A DNA stretch of 64,000 nt from Euptelea pleiosperma (GCA_035048495.1 CM068543.1:28819751-28883750); one strand, 5' to 3'. Counted from the stretch's first letter, positions 1-11,967 are shown. The notes: a model not told the origin generated them from the letters alone. Numbers and translations: made by a program.

Positions 1-1457
1 ATGGTTTCGAGATTGGGGCCCCTATTAGCATACACACATGTCAGAGTATTAGGTGATCAAATAAATTAATAAATGAAAAGAAAAGATTTTTTGAAAATTT
101 ACAAAGAGTTTAAATCAGAAATAAAAGCCTTAGCAAGCCTAGGTTATATATATATTATATGTACCAGGGTGAATTAGAAGGGTCAGTAGATTCTTAGATA
201 AAGGCGGTACCTATGTGTTCTCTTGATAGTATGGGATATCATTAGAACCATGGGATATTAGCAGCTATTCAAGAGTCTCGATTCTTCTGAGGAACTCAGT
301 ATAATGCATTGTTTACGGGTGGATCAGCCGAGGGTTACACTGTACGCCTGATAGGCATTTAGACGCGGGGCATAATTGAACTCTGTCCAGACTTTCTTTG
401 GATCCATAGAAATTTTGTAGTCGTCGAACATTTAGCCGACGTGATAATGTAGGCCAACGGCGACTTGAGTTGAAAACGTGGGGTGCAGTGCAGGACCAGC
501 TCCAGATGAGTTCAATGGGTGTCAAACGGTAGTTCCCAAGTCGGAAAATCAGGACAGGTGAAGACCGCGCAGCCCGCATTAAGGGGCTAATGATGGTGTC
601 CCACATCGGTGAATTTTGGGATACGCCTCGACCGGGGCAGGTATACCGGTCGTAGCCTAAGGTGAAATCTCTTTAAATTCTGCATCATCAAAACTATCAT
701 CTATATTTTATTATGAGATATATGATGGCATCTCTGAGATTTCGAGTTATATGATTTTGACATTGTTTATCTGATTTTTATTCTCATAGAATCATTGTTT
801 TAAATATAAGTTCTTATATTATTGTTTTCCGAATTCAGTAACGGTATGTCAATGGACTATGCATGTTACTGCTTTATGATTTTTGTTTTCATGTTTTTAT
901 CGGCTATTTTTCCCCTGGAGATGAAATCATGAATAGTTTAAACCACTCCCCACTACTGGGCTTTTTCCCGAAAGCTCACCCACCCCCAGATCTTTTGCAG
1001 ATAATTGATGATGGTTGGAGAACCAAGAGGATGATTGGTGACATTCCAGTTGAGGAGACCATTGGTTATTATCAGATAGAAACAATGTTGTTAGGATTTG
1101 TCTCCATCATGGTATAAATTATTTTCTGCTACAATTTGACTTTGTTATTTTTAGAATATCTCATATATTTAGAATAAAATCAAATCATTATATATTGTAC
1201 TATCACACTTTATCCCTTGTATATTGGATAGCATGTTTAGAAATTAATGAAATTGCTTAAATTTTTCCGGTCAAATGATTCGATAGCTCATCTAATTGAA
1301 GTTATATAGGATATCACACTTGAGACCTCAACCCTCACAACTTACCTTCATTTGAAGTTATCATTTTAGCTTCGGGACCTAGTGAATTTATAGATAGGAA
1401 GACTGTTAGGTAGACCGTTCACACCTCGAGATCTGTGTTGGATTTCGGGGCATGACA
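1..1457 (+). mobile_element. Ty3/gypsy (Tekay/Del-like) LTR, 3' part
   Basis: The stretch has no coding capacity I can support. It ends at 1445-1457 in TCGGGGCATGACA, the type of 3' terminus usual in plant Tekay/Del LTRs. The block near 940-1010 (an ACTGGGCTTTTT-like stretch followed by CACCCACCCCCAGATC) resembles the R/U5 region of such LTRs. No PBS follows, because unrelated LTR sequence starts within about 10 bp. The left end lies outside the window. Family assignment is inferred from terminal style only. Confidence 0.45.
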
Positions 1458-1465
1458 ATGCCAGA

Positions 1466-3588
1466 CTAATTTGCAATGGAGATCGGTGGTGGTTGGTTCG
1501 TGACGTGGATCGTGGAGGAGCAGCAATGGGAGAGTGGGTGGCTAGCGGTGCAAGAAGGAGACCCTCCTCATCTTCTTCCTCTTCTCTTCTTCTTTTCTTT
1601 CCTTCTTTCTTTCTCTTTCCTCCTTTCTTTCTCTTTTCTTTTCTCTTTTTTTTTTGTTTTCTCTTTCTTTTTTATTGAAAGAAAGAAGATAATAGGTAAG
1701 ATTGGAGATGAGGACAGTTGTGAGTGCTGTGGGCGGTAATGGAGTTGCTGGGTTGGAGAGCAGCTTCCTCCTTCTTGCTTGAAACCGTGGACGAAATGGA
1801 GAATGGGGGGCGGTAATGGCTGTGCAGGTTCCGGTGATATGGGCTGACAGCAAGGGGCAGCGATGTGGGCGGACAACAAGATAGGACTTGCAACTCCGTG
1901 TTGTAGGTCTTGGTAGATGCGGTGGAGGAGTTGCAGACCGCACCCTCCTCTTTTCTTCTTTTCCTCTTCTCCTAGATTTTTTTTTCAGGTTTTGTTTTCT
2001 AAAACCGGTGAAGGACAACGATCAGCCCATTTTGTGGAGATGGGGGCGGTGCTGCAAGGCGGTAGTGGTGATGGGGCAGCAATGGAGTGAAGGATGGCTG
2101 GGGTTTTTTTTTATTTATTTTTTTGAATGGGAAGAAGGAGGGGGCGGTTTAGGATGTAGATGGAGACGGAATGGCAGGCTGGCTGTGCGAACGTTAATGG
2201 AGGGAGAGGCTGGTGGTGTGGGGTGGTACGGTTTTGAATGGGAAGAGAGAAGATGGGAGGAGACGTGGAGGAGAAGATGGGAAGAGAAAAGAGAGAAATG
2301 TGGATGGAAGAGATCCTCCTCTCTTCTTTTTCTCTTTCTAATATACTAAGGCCCTAGGGTTTTGAACTATTGGGTGAATAGGGACCGTTAGATCATCTTC
2401 TCAATTAACCTTGTTTTCAATTATGGGGAAATATCCCATGTATTTGATGATGTATCACTCATCATGCAACACCCTCCAGCAACTTTTTCTCCTTTCTTCC
2501 TTGTCTTTTGGTAACCAATTCATTACCCAAAATGATCCAACCCCTTGCATTCTTTCCTCTCTCTTTCATAGTAGCAGCCATCCACCTTATTTGATTGCTA
2601 AAGTTCTCCCTTTGGTAAAAATAGCAACTACCTTTTCACTTCTCCTTTTTAGAAAATATTTCTTCAATGGTTCATATGCTCCAATCCACCTTGCACTTCA
2701 AAGCTAAAGCTAATCCAACAACTCTTTGATTCTTAGACCAAGCACATGGGACCCACATGTTGTGGTCCACTGTATGTGCACTCACAATTTTTGCCACTTG
2801 ATGATTCATTGGTCCATATATAGGCTTTTTGGTGATCCATCGATCAAGGTTTATGATGAGAAATACATGGGTCCCACATTGTTTGAATTTATCATTTCTA
2901 AGCTTTATGGAAACCCGACCGTTTATAACATCACCCTCGATCGACGGCTAGCAACTTGAATCAACACTCGGTCCATAATCTCAGCCCACCAACTTGGTTC
3001 ACACAAGGGTCCAACACCCTGGCCCATTGATTTGGTCCACGGTGTGGGTTATCTTCATGAGTTTCCATGTATGCCACATTATCATTGATCCCACTGTCCA
3101 TTTGTCTTGTTTCCATCATGTTTTAAACTCATTAACTTGATAGAGCTTTCTTTATCTTATTTGTGGGCCCATCAACATGCTTTACTTGCCCATTATCTTG
3201 ATGTCTAAGAACTTGAGTTGTGTTGTCCCAATTTCATCGGTCCATCTTGTCTGTTATCCAACAATATTTGAGCATAGTTCCCTGGTCTATGTGATCATCT
3301 TTGATTTGGACAAGTTTGGTAGTGAGCTTCTGTGGTTGATCGCGGGCCTACAGTTCTCGAGAATCGTCCGCTCAGGATTCTTGGATAATGAAAGGCACGT
3401 AATGAGGCTTTAGTCATAACGACTTTATATCTAGACATCCGAAAGTGTGTTTAATGCATGCAAATATATCATTTCATCTAGAAAGACTTTTACAAAGAAA
3501 AGTGGATAAATAGAGCAATTTTACATAGTAGAGTGTGATAACGCTAAAAGGATAATTGCTTAAAATAAGCACTTTTGAGCAAATATCA
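1466..3588 (-). mobile_element. LARD-family LTR relic
   Basis: The last ~200 bp (3380-3588) closely match the matching LTR end at 33840-34053 and 42400-42620: a CGTAATGAG block, the ATGCATGCAAATAT block, ATAACGCTAAAAGGATAATTG and the terminus AAATATCA. Upstream, 1476-2340 is a purine/pyrimidine-skewed region with the same GTTGCAGACC-type segments as the young element. The relic is diverged, truncated on the left, and lacks internal sequence. ORFs within it are low-complexity artefacts. Its right end abuts a CACTA terminus. Confidence 0.65.
1560..1680. repeat. Pyrimidine-rich low-complexity tract
   Basis: Almost pure CT sequence (CTTTCTTTCTCTTT-type runs) inside the LARD LTR relic. It lies in the same relative place as the GA/GAA-rich tract of the young copies, with opposite strand skew. 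It produces long serine/phenylalanine or lysine/glutamate ORFs on both strands that have no other support. Confidence 0.75.
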
Positions 3589-3618
3589 CCGTCGGTAAAA
3601 CCCTTTTTTGTTGTAGTG
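3589..3618 (-). mobile_element. CACTA (En/Spm) terminal inverted repeat, truncated
   Basis: Read on the minus strand from 3618 the sequence begins CACTACAACAAAAAAGGG and runs on to TTTTACCGACGG. This is the standard form of a CACTA-superfamily terminus followed by a subterminal ACCGACGG motif. The element is cut at 3588/3589 by the LARD-family LTR end. The other terminus was not found. TIR recognition is good, but only ~30 bp survive. Confidence 0.65.
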
Positions 3619-3870
3619 TTTGTTCATTAGTGGAAGTGTTCTAAAGTTTCCTTCATACCTCAACGTCAACGGTTTTAAAATATGGGTTATTTCTTATTTG
3701 AAATTAATGCATATATATTGAATTTCCTTAACTAGGTATAATTTTATTTCAAGTATTTCCTTTGAACCCCATCCACCCAACTAATTGGCTTGGCTCTTGG
3801 CCTCTTTGAAGCTATGCACCATAGTAATGGGAATCGTTTTATGCTTTATAGCCTTGTTTCCTTTGTATCA

Positions 3871-4137
3871 TCTATATAACAAAACACAGTGGTTATCTCC
3901 CCCTCTTATAGGCTTCATATATCAAAGGGCCCATATCAACTCTTACATAAAATAAAATTTTGACGGTTGGATTAATTTAATAGGGAAATTGTCTCCCCAC
4001 TTATACCCCTCTTATTGGCTTCACAAAGGATGGCCGAGATCTTATCCCCCAAATGGACTATGGATCTCAACCACTCACACCCGATTTTGGGAAATAATTT
4101 GTAGGGGAGTGCCGAGGGCACGTGCCACCCACTACAC
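3871..4137 (+). mobile_element. Non-autonomous Helitron, degenerate 3' end
   Basis: It starts TCTATATAACAAAA after an A, as other copies in the window do. It ends with the hairpin GTGCCGAGGGCAC and then CACGTGCCACCCACTAC, where related copies have CTAG. An extra ~70 bp near 3915-3985 relative to the short copies looks like an internal insertion. No ORF. The 5' TC, the 3' hairpin about 10 bp from the end and the A|T target fit Helitrons; the final G is lost. Confidence 0.6.
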
Positions 4138-4138
4138 A

Positions 4139-4266
4139 TCTATATAACAAAACAGAGAAGTCACTTATCACCCCTCTTATCGGCTTCATTAAGGATGGCC
4201 GAGATCTTATCACCCCAAATGGATGGTGGATCTAAGCCACTCACACCCGATTTTGGCAAACGCTTG
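4139..4266 (+). mobile_element. Non-autonomous Helitron, 3'-truncated
   Basis: A second copy begins TCTATATAACAAAACAG almost directly after the previous one. It follows the family consensus (CGGCTTCA, GGCCGAGATCTTATC, CCACTCACACCCGATTTTGGCAAAC) until about 4266, where homology stops before the terminal hairpin. It is the truncated downstream member of a two-copy head-to-tail pair. Confidence 0.55.
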
Positions 4267-5040
4267 TTTTTAGGAATAATTTAGATAAAAATCAAAGTAA
4301 TTCCAACATTTATCTATCAAAATTCAGTTAGGATAATAATCTCTTCGATTAATGCTATTTATGCTTTGGTAGGATCGTGTCTTGAGTTTGCGTTGGGTGC
4401 TATTTAGCAATCTTGAGGAGGGATCGCATCCTTTAGTGGGGAAGGTCATTTCAGCTAGCTAGCCAGACTCATTCAGAAATGTGAATATATTTGCTTATAA
4501 ACTTGGTGATATTATGTTTTCATTTGAGGATTTGTGAGTCTCCCTATCTCTGTAAGTGTTAGGTTGAGTTTCTTGATGTTCTCATTTTCAGTTGATCACA
4601 AAGTTTACCCACCGAAAAAGAAAAGAGGACTTTGAGGCCCAAAATATGTAGTCTGTTCTTTGTTACTTGGATTTCAGATCGTATAAGCATGGTGCCTTGG
4701 AAATAATTTTTGACTGCTACAGTTGCTTGGCGCATCCTCGTGCAATGCTGATGAATGAAGTCATCTAACATGGTAGGTTCTCATCCTTGGTGTTTCTTGT
4801 CCATGGTTTGTTAGTTTTGATTTTTGATTGTCTTGATTTCCAACATCAAACGTTGTGTCCTGCAAACCACAGCACTGGAAACATGTCTTCATAAGCAACT
4901 AAATAAAATTATTACTATTTTCAGCATGTTCAAATATCATGGGATTAATTTGTATTATTGGGACCAATGAAACTATGCGGTAGTGTCTGCGCTACAATAT
5001 CGATCTTCCTCTAATATTATATATGTGCTTACCTAGTATC
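4267..5040. other. Unassigned AT-rich sequence
   Basis: No gene, terminal repeat or recognisable domain seen. The short ORF on the minus strand at 4559-4771 has no feature that supports coding. Confidence 0.5.
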
Positions 5041-6019
5041 TAGGGCTAGCAATGGATCGAGTTGGAGTCAGATTGGTACTAATCTGGTATCGATCCGATA
5101 AGAAATCTGATCAATCCAGACCCGATCCGATAAAAATCAGTTTTGGAGTAGATCCGATTCGATATACTGCTCTGAAACTTTTCTTCGAGATTGTCTAGGA
5201 GTTGAGCTCCAACTAAGAATTTTTTAAGAAACCATCTTAGCCCTTATTACACAAATACATACATGAGCGAACACACACATATATATAAATAAATTGGATG
5301 GAGAGATCCACATCACCTATCAACCAAGTTACTCCATTGAAGGCTACTGGATACGTGGAATGCACTTTAATACGATGCATCCAATTGTGCTGAGGTAACA
5401 ACGGACGTTGAAAACAACAAAATCAGTGAGCAGGGTTCCTACTTTGTAGCTTGTATCCATAAAGTTTTCAAGCAATAAACAAGTGTATCCATCAAATTCA
5501 GTTGTATCAGACAAAGAAAAAAAAATGAAAATAAGATAAGAGGAATACTGATGAATCTTTATTATCGTTGTGGGTTACAAACGTCCTCCACTCCAATCCA
5601 AAGCAACATACAAGAAGAAACAAAGTGATGAAGAAGATGGCAAACCCTAAAATAAAAGAGGAAATAAAAGATATTTAAGGATAAATTTAATTCTACCTAC
5701 CAAACCTAGGGAAAGATTTAAAGATTTGGGTTTATATATTTGTTAAAATCCTCATCTAGTTAAACCATAATTTTAGGAATTGATGCTCAAGAATAAAATC
5801 TCAGCTGTCAACATGCCAATTAAATCCAATATATATATAGTGAATATATCGGGTCAATATCGGATTGGAACATGGCTGATCCAATACCGATCCGATAAGA
5901 GATCGAATCGACAATTTGTGATCCGGTACCGATGATTTGATAACAAACAATAAAGTTCCGGACCCATTTTTTTTTATTGGATCGGATCTCAGGTTTGATC
6001 CAATCCATTGCCAACCCTA
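5041..6019. mobile_element. hAT-like non-autonomous TIR element
   Basis: The left end TAGGGCTAGCAATGGATCG is mirrored by the right end, which on the minus strand reads TAGGGTTGGCAATGGATTGG. Both are followed by subterminal repeats of GATCCGAT/ATCGGATC. The flanks CTAGTATC (5033-5040) and CTGGTGTC (6020-6027) match at 6 of 8 positions, differing by two A/G changes, as expected of an aged 8-bp hAT target duplication. The ~980-bp interior has no transposase. A hAT origin is inferred from TSD length and terminal style. Confidence 0.55.
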
Positions 6020-6027
6020 CTGGTGTC

Positions 6028-7199
6028 CATAGGCAAGAAGGTGTGAACATGGATCATCAGGTTCTCGTCTGTCTAGCTATAGTTTTTAAATGTTAATTAA
6101 TTAAGGAAGAAATTTGGACACGTATTAACTGAACAAATTTGAGGCCAATAGTTGGTAGAAATAACTAACCCCTTTCAAAAGAGGGTGTGAATCTAGAAGT
6201 TTATAACTGTAGTCAAGGGAGAAAAGGTAGTTAGTATAACTCGTGCAAGGTTTGATCTGTTGCTATAGATTAGTAACTAGAAGGTTTGTAGAAAATAATG
6301 GTTTCTTGTTTGCAAATATTAATACTTTCATATGTTGGTAGGATAAAAAATTTCACTATAGTTTTATAGTCTGGTTTATATTTTAAACTTAATGTCCAAG
6401 GATTAAAATATTGGACAATTGAGAGTTGCGCCATCTGAGAGTGAGAGGACTTCTTTTGCTAATATAAGTTGGGCAAGTAAACCAGAGTACAATGAACTCT
6501 TAGTTTACAAGGACTATTTCTGAATCATATCAAACTTGCCCATTCATAGCCCAATACTATATTTTAATCATTGGTTATGTGTAGCCTACTTACACTTGGT
6601 GCTTTGTTCGAAGTCAGCTCATATTCTTTAGCTTGGGCATAGGGATAGAAGCAGCTTCTGGAGCTAAAGCTACTAAAACATTTGATATATCACCCTCTTG
6701 AAGATTCCATGTTGTTCTCTTGCATATAATTCTGTAAATTCAATGCCAATTCTTCATTGTTGAGTTTGATTGTAGGAATCTCATTAGGATCCTTGTAGAA
6801 AACATCTTCTATATCACTTTTTGATATTTCTGTACATTATGGCTCTGGTAAAGCCGCACTGTAAAGGTAACTGTAGTCCTAACACCCGAAGTTGTAAAAA
6901 GGGACCTGTAATCATAACCTCCAAAGCTGTAGGACATAATTCAGATGTTCATATAAAAATAAAATGAAAAAGACGAGATCATCAATATAAGACATGACTC
7001 GTAGCATAAAGTTTCTTGCAGATACCTTGTATTGATTACAAAGAAATGCATTCCCCTATGATGAATGCAATTACATTTTAATTTTTTTAATAAGTGATAG
7101 TCTCCGAAGGACTTAACATGCATCTTATGGACATGGTTACAGTATATTTATATGAAAATCTAGACACGAATATCTATATAAAGATCCTAAAAGGACTCA
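6028..7199. other. Unassigned sequence, probably decayed retroelement interior
   Basis: No coding region I can support. It leads into the decayed Ty1/copia pol tail below and may be its degraded upstream part, but I could not translate any conserved motif here. Confidence 0.35.
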
Positions 7200-7877
7200 A
7201 ACTGTCTGATGCAAATCTCTCGAAACCAAATAGCTTGCATGCAATCAAACTACATTATGATTAAAACAATCCATTATGCATGTGCTTTTTCATTAAGAAA
7301 TCAGGAAGTGGATTTGTCATCATTGTAGTGTATATAGAAGATCAGAATATCGTTGGATCTGAATCTTGTCTCACAAATTAAAGGCATGTATATCAAGGGT
7401 GAAAGAAGTAAGCATATTTCATCAAAGTTCTTCTACATTCACTAGCTCCTGTAAAGCCGCAATATTGACGTCCAACAGATATATACGTTATAGCTATAAT
7501 TTTGCAGATTTATTCACCAAGGCGTGACTCAACATTCAAGAAATTGGTTATTACATCAATTTATAGCAACTCTACAACTTATTCAGTTAAAATGCTTATA
7601 TTCCCGTTCACATCAGGGGGAGCGTCATTATGAGAGGGGAGTCATATTCTAGAAGGACCTTTACGCACTGTACTCTTTTTCCTTCGCCTATGTATTTTCC
7701 ATAAAATTTTTCTAGGCAAGGTTTTAATGAGGCAATCTTAAGCACATTCATCACCACCGTATTGATTCGCCGATACACTATACTCTTTTTCCTTCGATCG
7801 GGTTTTATCTCACTGGGTTTTTCTGATAAGGTTTTAACAAGATAGTTTTCATAAAGCGGCAGACATCCATGGGGGAG
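7200..7877 (+). pseudogene. Ty1/copia pol 3' remnant (RT and RNase H tail)
   Basis: Frame at 7265-7363 reads as a reverse-transcriptase palm segment: CMCFFIKKSGSGFVIIVVY followed by IEDQNIVG. The usual copia catalytic YVDD is YIED here. Downstream (about 7500-7535) NFADLFTKA matches the conserved RNase H end of copia polyproteins. Stops and deletions separate the pieces. 7613-7870 contains CATCAGGGGGAG and then CACTGTACTCTTTTTCC and TTTTAATGAGGCA, typical of the stretch between pol and the 3' LTR in this copia type. It ends in the polypurine tract GGGGGAG (7871-7877). Non-functional. Confidence 0.7.
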
Positions 7878-8040
7878 TGTTGTAAATGTAATGGTTGTAA
7901 CTGATGGATGACTACCACTCACATGCTATTCAATTATGCTTGGTTTGAATTCAATGATCAAAATGAGAGTGATTCTCTAAATTTCCTTATTAGGTTATTT
8001 ATGATAGGTTAGGGTTCTAAGTGGGTTCTGAAATCACAAA
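7878..8040 (+). mobile_element. Ty1/copia 3' LTR, start only
   Basis: Begins TGTTGTAAATGTAATGG directly after the GGGGGAG tract, the usual start of a plant copia LTR. The right limit is not defined and the LTR appears truncated before a different LTR end at 8312. Confidence 0.5.
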
Positions 8041-8312
8041 ATTTATTATGGTCTTAGTTAATTAAGTTGGTTATCCAATAAACACAAAATGTTCATATAT
8101 TACCACAGTACAAGTATACATATATGAAAATCAATTCTAGTGTCATTACAATAAATTTCCTATGTGTCCTGATATAAATATTCTAACTAAGTTTTCAAAA
8201 TTATTTCTACGTGTACATGATAGAATGTTGTACAATTTTAGAATACTAATTTTATCCTTTTTCCAGTTAGTTTACACTAATACCCTTGAATAGATGTTCA
8301 GGGTATTACAGT
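8041..8312 (-). mobile_element. Tekay-like LTR terminus
   Basis: Read on the minus strand from 8312 it begins TGTAATACCCTGAAC, the same start as the LTR ending at 49222 (and 53280 with one change). Homology beyond the first ~30 bp is weak, so this is a relative rather than the same subfamily. Left boundary is approximate. Confidence 0.4.
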
Positions 8313-8769
8313 TCGACCATAAATATGGCCAAACCAATCAATGATAATCGTTGTCTATAGGCCTAATCAAATAAAGAAATAGTCTACTAGATTTAAAAGA
8401 AACACAATAATAATTAATCAAAAGTTAAATGTATACAAAGGGCTTGATAGATTATCTTAACTGTAAGGAATATTTTCATATTCAATTTGGCAAAGATTCT
8501 ATTTGACATAAAAATATTCTTGTAACCGTTTCTACAAGCACTAGTATAGTATGAAGACAGAGACAACAAGAATAAGATGATTGACGACAGGAGTCATCTG
8601 AGTAACTGCCCATTTGTCGATTATAGATTGTGTACGCTCGGTTAGGAAGGTAAGTGACTTAGTGGCCATAGGAATATGTTTAAAATGAATAAAATATAAT
8701 GGTCAAACCTAGCCATAGGACAGACACGAGTCTTAGTCAAATATTAATTTTGACTAATGGGAGAGTCCG

Positions 8770-9151
8770 ATCGATTGGAACTTGTCCAACCCAATTGATT
8801 GGAGGACTCTGTGAAATCGATTGGAAGCTACGAGACAAAACATGATAAATCCCCAATCAATTGGAGGCTATGAGGCAAAACATGATCAAAGCCCAATCGA
8901 TTGAACACATCTATAAAATCGATTGGAGTCTGTGAGACAGAACATGATCATAGCCTAATCGATTGGAGACCTCTGTAAAATCGATTGGATCTTTTGGGAC
9001 AGAAACTTATTTGAGGCCAATCGATTGGAGACCTCTGTGAAATCGATTGGGGCCTACGGAACAAAAATTTTATTGAGGCCAATCGATTGGACATTAATAC
9101 CCAATTGATTGGACATAGCCCAATCGATTGGACTTAGAGTACAATTGATTG
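8770..9151 (+). repeat. Array of CCAATCGATTGG palindromes in U3
   Basis: About 14 matches to ATCGATTGG or one-base variants occur in 380 bp. From roughly 8893 to 9080 they form a ~62-bp higher-order unit with two motifs each. The core 12-mer equals its own reverse complement and shows a CCAAT box on both strands. The array ends ~85 bp before the TATA box, so a transcription-factor role is plausible but inferred. Confidence 0.85.
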
Positions 9152-9235
9152 GACTTAGCACGATCTCAGTCTTTCTTAAATCCAAAATTCTTGGTTCTAC
9201 TCTCCCACGTTCTACACTACTCAGGGTCACGAATT

Positions 9236-9244
9236 CTATAAATA
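9236..9244 (+). promoter_or_regulatory. LTR TATA box
   Basis: CTATAAATA lies 85 bp after the palindrome array, at the expected U3/R position. It is conserved in the 3' LTR (about 15988-15997) and, reversed, in the solo LTR near 55597-55606. Confidence 0.7.
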
Positions 9245-10054
9245 CAACCCTTCTATACATTCTCTAAATACACACAGACACATAGAGTGACTCTATACTT
9301 CAAGAAAGAGAAGAACAAGAAGCTTATTTCTCATTCACATCTTGTGACCTTGTTCCTCTTCTTGATCAAAGCCAAATGCTTGATCCATTCCTCAGCTTAG
9401 GTCTTCCACTTATATATTCGACTTAGTAGCCTGAGTGTACTAGTGTGACTCAACACCTTGTAACCTAGGGTTCAGGGTGTACTGAATCCTTCACCTTCGA
9501 CAAATGCGAGACTATTGAGAATTAAGATCGGAGCAACCGATCGACGGTAGGTTTTGGGTGTACCAAACTGAATAAGAGGATAAGGCGTCTTGGCATGAAG
9601 GGCGCGTGTGGATTCATAGCGTTGATTTAGAGGACGTAGACGCATCGGCAGTAGGCATTGTCTAAGGTTGGAAGCTATATTTGCAACAATGCTACGTAGG
9701 TAACCTTTGTTTCATTTAACTTTTCAGTTAGTGATACTTTCCGTCTGGACGTGGTCCCGTGGTTTTTCCTTGGCTAAGGTTTCCATGTAAAAATCTCTTG
9801 TCTTGTGTGATTGTTTGTTTGTATTCTGCTATCTATCTTGATTAGACTAAACTATGAAAAGAAAATATACCATGAAGGTATATTCAATTTAAGTCGGTTG
9901 TGATAATCCTTTATCAAAACAACTAAGACATGCGATTTTGTTCCCTTACCATAGACCAGTAAAACTGTGTAGGTATAATTAATTTTAAATACCTAATCAA
10001 CCCCCCCTTCTAGGTATATTGGATTAAAGAGAATAGACCAGTTGTTATTTCAAT

Positions 10055-10066
10055 TGGTATCAGAGC
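10055..10066 (+). other. Primer-binding site, initiator tRNA-Met type
   Basis: TGGTATCAGAGC, complementary to the 3' end of plant initiator tRNA-Met, starts 2 bases after the 5' LTR and is followed by GGG. Confidence 0.9.
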
Positions 10067-10142
10067 GGGTTATTCTATTAAAGGTTTAATCACCTGAATT
10101 AAGTTTTTTGTGAAACCAGTCCATTTTCATTAATTTGTCAAA

Positions 10143-11967
10143 ATGCAAAGAGAAGGTGGAAACACATCCAAACCTCCATTTTTTGATGGAGAAGACTGTC
10201 TATTAAAAGGCAAAGATAATAGCTTTTCTAAAGTCTATTGATGAAAGAGTCTGGATGTCTGTAGTAGATGGTTGGTCACCACCCACAATGACAGTAGGAG
10301 ATAAAATCATTCTTAAACCTAAAGCCAACTGGAGTAAAGAAGACATAGACTATTGTTGCCCAAATAGCAAAGGGCTTAATGCTATTTTTAATGCAGTCGA
10401 TAAGAATGAGTTTCGAAGAATCTCTAGTTGTTCTTTTGCTAAAGAAGCATGGGACATTCTCAGAGTCACCTATGAAGGAACATTAGCAGTTAAAATTTTT
10501 AAACTTTAAATGTTGACTACTAAGTTCGAATCTATGAGAATGGAGGAGAATGATACATTCACAGAGTTTTATGGCCAACTTAGTGAGATTGTGAACTCTG
10601 CACACAACTTGGGTGAAATCATTCTTGAATCCAAAGTTGTTCAGAAAATTTTGAGATCCTTACCTGATAGATTTCAGGCTAAGGTAACTGCTATTGAGGA
10701 GAACAAGGATGTTGACTCTCTCAAAATTGATGAGCTGGTTGGGTCTCTGCAAACTTATGAGATGAACTTGAGACAACTATAGAAATAAAAAAGTATTGCC
10801 CTTAAAATTTCTGAAGCTCAGGATTCAGAGTCAGATGCTAACTCTGAAATTGAAATGGCATTATTTGTTAAAAAATTCAAAAAGTTTTTCGTTCTAAAAA
10901 TGATAGATTTAAGAACAATAAAACTTTTGATAAATCCAAAGCACACATCAGACCTCATGAGAAAGGTAACAGAAGTGAAAGAACCCCTAAGAAAAGCCGC
11001 TTAATCGAATCCCAATGTTTAAAATGTAAGGGTTTTGGTCACTTTGCTAATGTTTGCCCGAACAAAGAAGAATATAAAGACAAGGCAAAAGCCTTCAATG
11101 CCACATGGGATGAAGAATCAGAAGATCATTCTGATGATTCAAATAGCAATGAAAAAATTGATAAGTATACAACTTTTGTTGCTTGGTTTAATAGTCCATA
11201 TGGATCTCATGGAGAATCCAAGAAATGTCTTGACTCTGAAAATGCTGCCTTATTGATTTGACACTGAAAAATTAAGTGTCGATTATTGGTTTAGAACAAG
11301 AGAATGAGTCTCTATTAAAAAGGAACAAGTCACTGGAATGTGAATTCCAAACTTGTATGACACAAAAGGAATCCCTAGAAAATGAACTTCTTAAATCTAA
11401 GATGGATGTGTCAGAATTCTCATCTAGCTCTGCAAAGCTTGATGAAATTCTATGTGTGGGAAAAGTCTATGGAGACAAACAAGGTTTGGATTACAAACAA
11501 AATAAAAAAAATGATCTTCCTCCAAGAGGACTTTTGTTAAGGCTCAAACTATTCCCACTCAGATCAATGACCAAATCAAAGTTGTCAAAAGCAATCGTCA
11601 TTGTACGTACTGTAAAATTTTGGGCCATGTGATTAGAGACTATCATAAACTAAGAAGAGGACGTCAAAATTCTCTAGAAAAAGAGGTGAACTCAACTCAG
11701 AATGTGAAGAGTCAAGGATTTCCTATGAAGACACATTATGAGATAAATAAATTGGATGTGCTATCTAGGAAGATGAAAGACCTACTGGAAAGGTCCAGAG
11801 AATTAGTCAAGGAGATTGAGTCTCTTGAGAAATTCAAACAACCTCACAGTTCTATAACTCAAAAGAGGAGAGAGCCTAAGAGAATTAGTATATCCATTAA
11901 AATCACATCTGTGTGGGTTAGAAAAGATTCTCTGAAGAAGAACTGTTCGAAAGTGTCCTATCTCTGA
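10143..11967 (+). pseudogene. gag: SIRE/Maximus-type gag, disrupted
   Basis: Encodes the capsid/nucleocapsid polyprotein that would package element RNA. It starts with MQREGGNTSKPPFFDGED, the usual SIRE gag opening. A small indel near 10203 shifts frame, and the protein continues in the 10255 frame. There follow the gag helix region (SKGLNAIFNAVDKNEF, AKEAWDILRVTYEGT, LTTKFESMRM, KILRSLPDRFQAKVTAIEE), a CCHC knuckle at 11016-11057 (C-x2-C-x4-H-x4-C), a coiled-coil stretch (11276-11450) and a second knuckle at 11602-11643. In the second knuckle the final Cys is Tyr. Stops at 10507 and 10780 and later frame changes make it non-functional as it stands. Confidence 0.85.

Larger units (their letters stand above)
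8462..10052 (+). repeat. 5' LTR of SIRE-like element
   Basis: Starts TGTAAGGAATATTTTCATATT and ends GTTATTTCA. U3 carries 14 copies of a CCAATCGATTGG-type palindrome and a TATA box. The 3' LTR has an extra ~40 bp near 15260-15300 that this copy lacks. It shares ends with the 3' LTR and, in reverse, with 54836-56365. Confidence 0.9.

Noticed and set aside
863..1117. 84-codon ORF on the plus strand
   Set aside because: Lies in a Tekay-like LTR with no recognisable domain.
1476..2349. Overlapping ORFs on both strands
   Set aside because: Low-complexity purine/pyrimidine sequence inside an LTR relic; no conserved motif or codon bias.
8770..9151. CRISPR-like or satellite array for CCAATCGATTGG
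   Set aside because: Motifs are irregularly spaced, lie within an LTR U3 and recur in all copies of that LTR; better seen as a promoter array.
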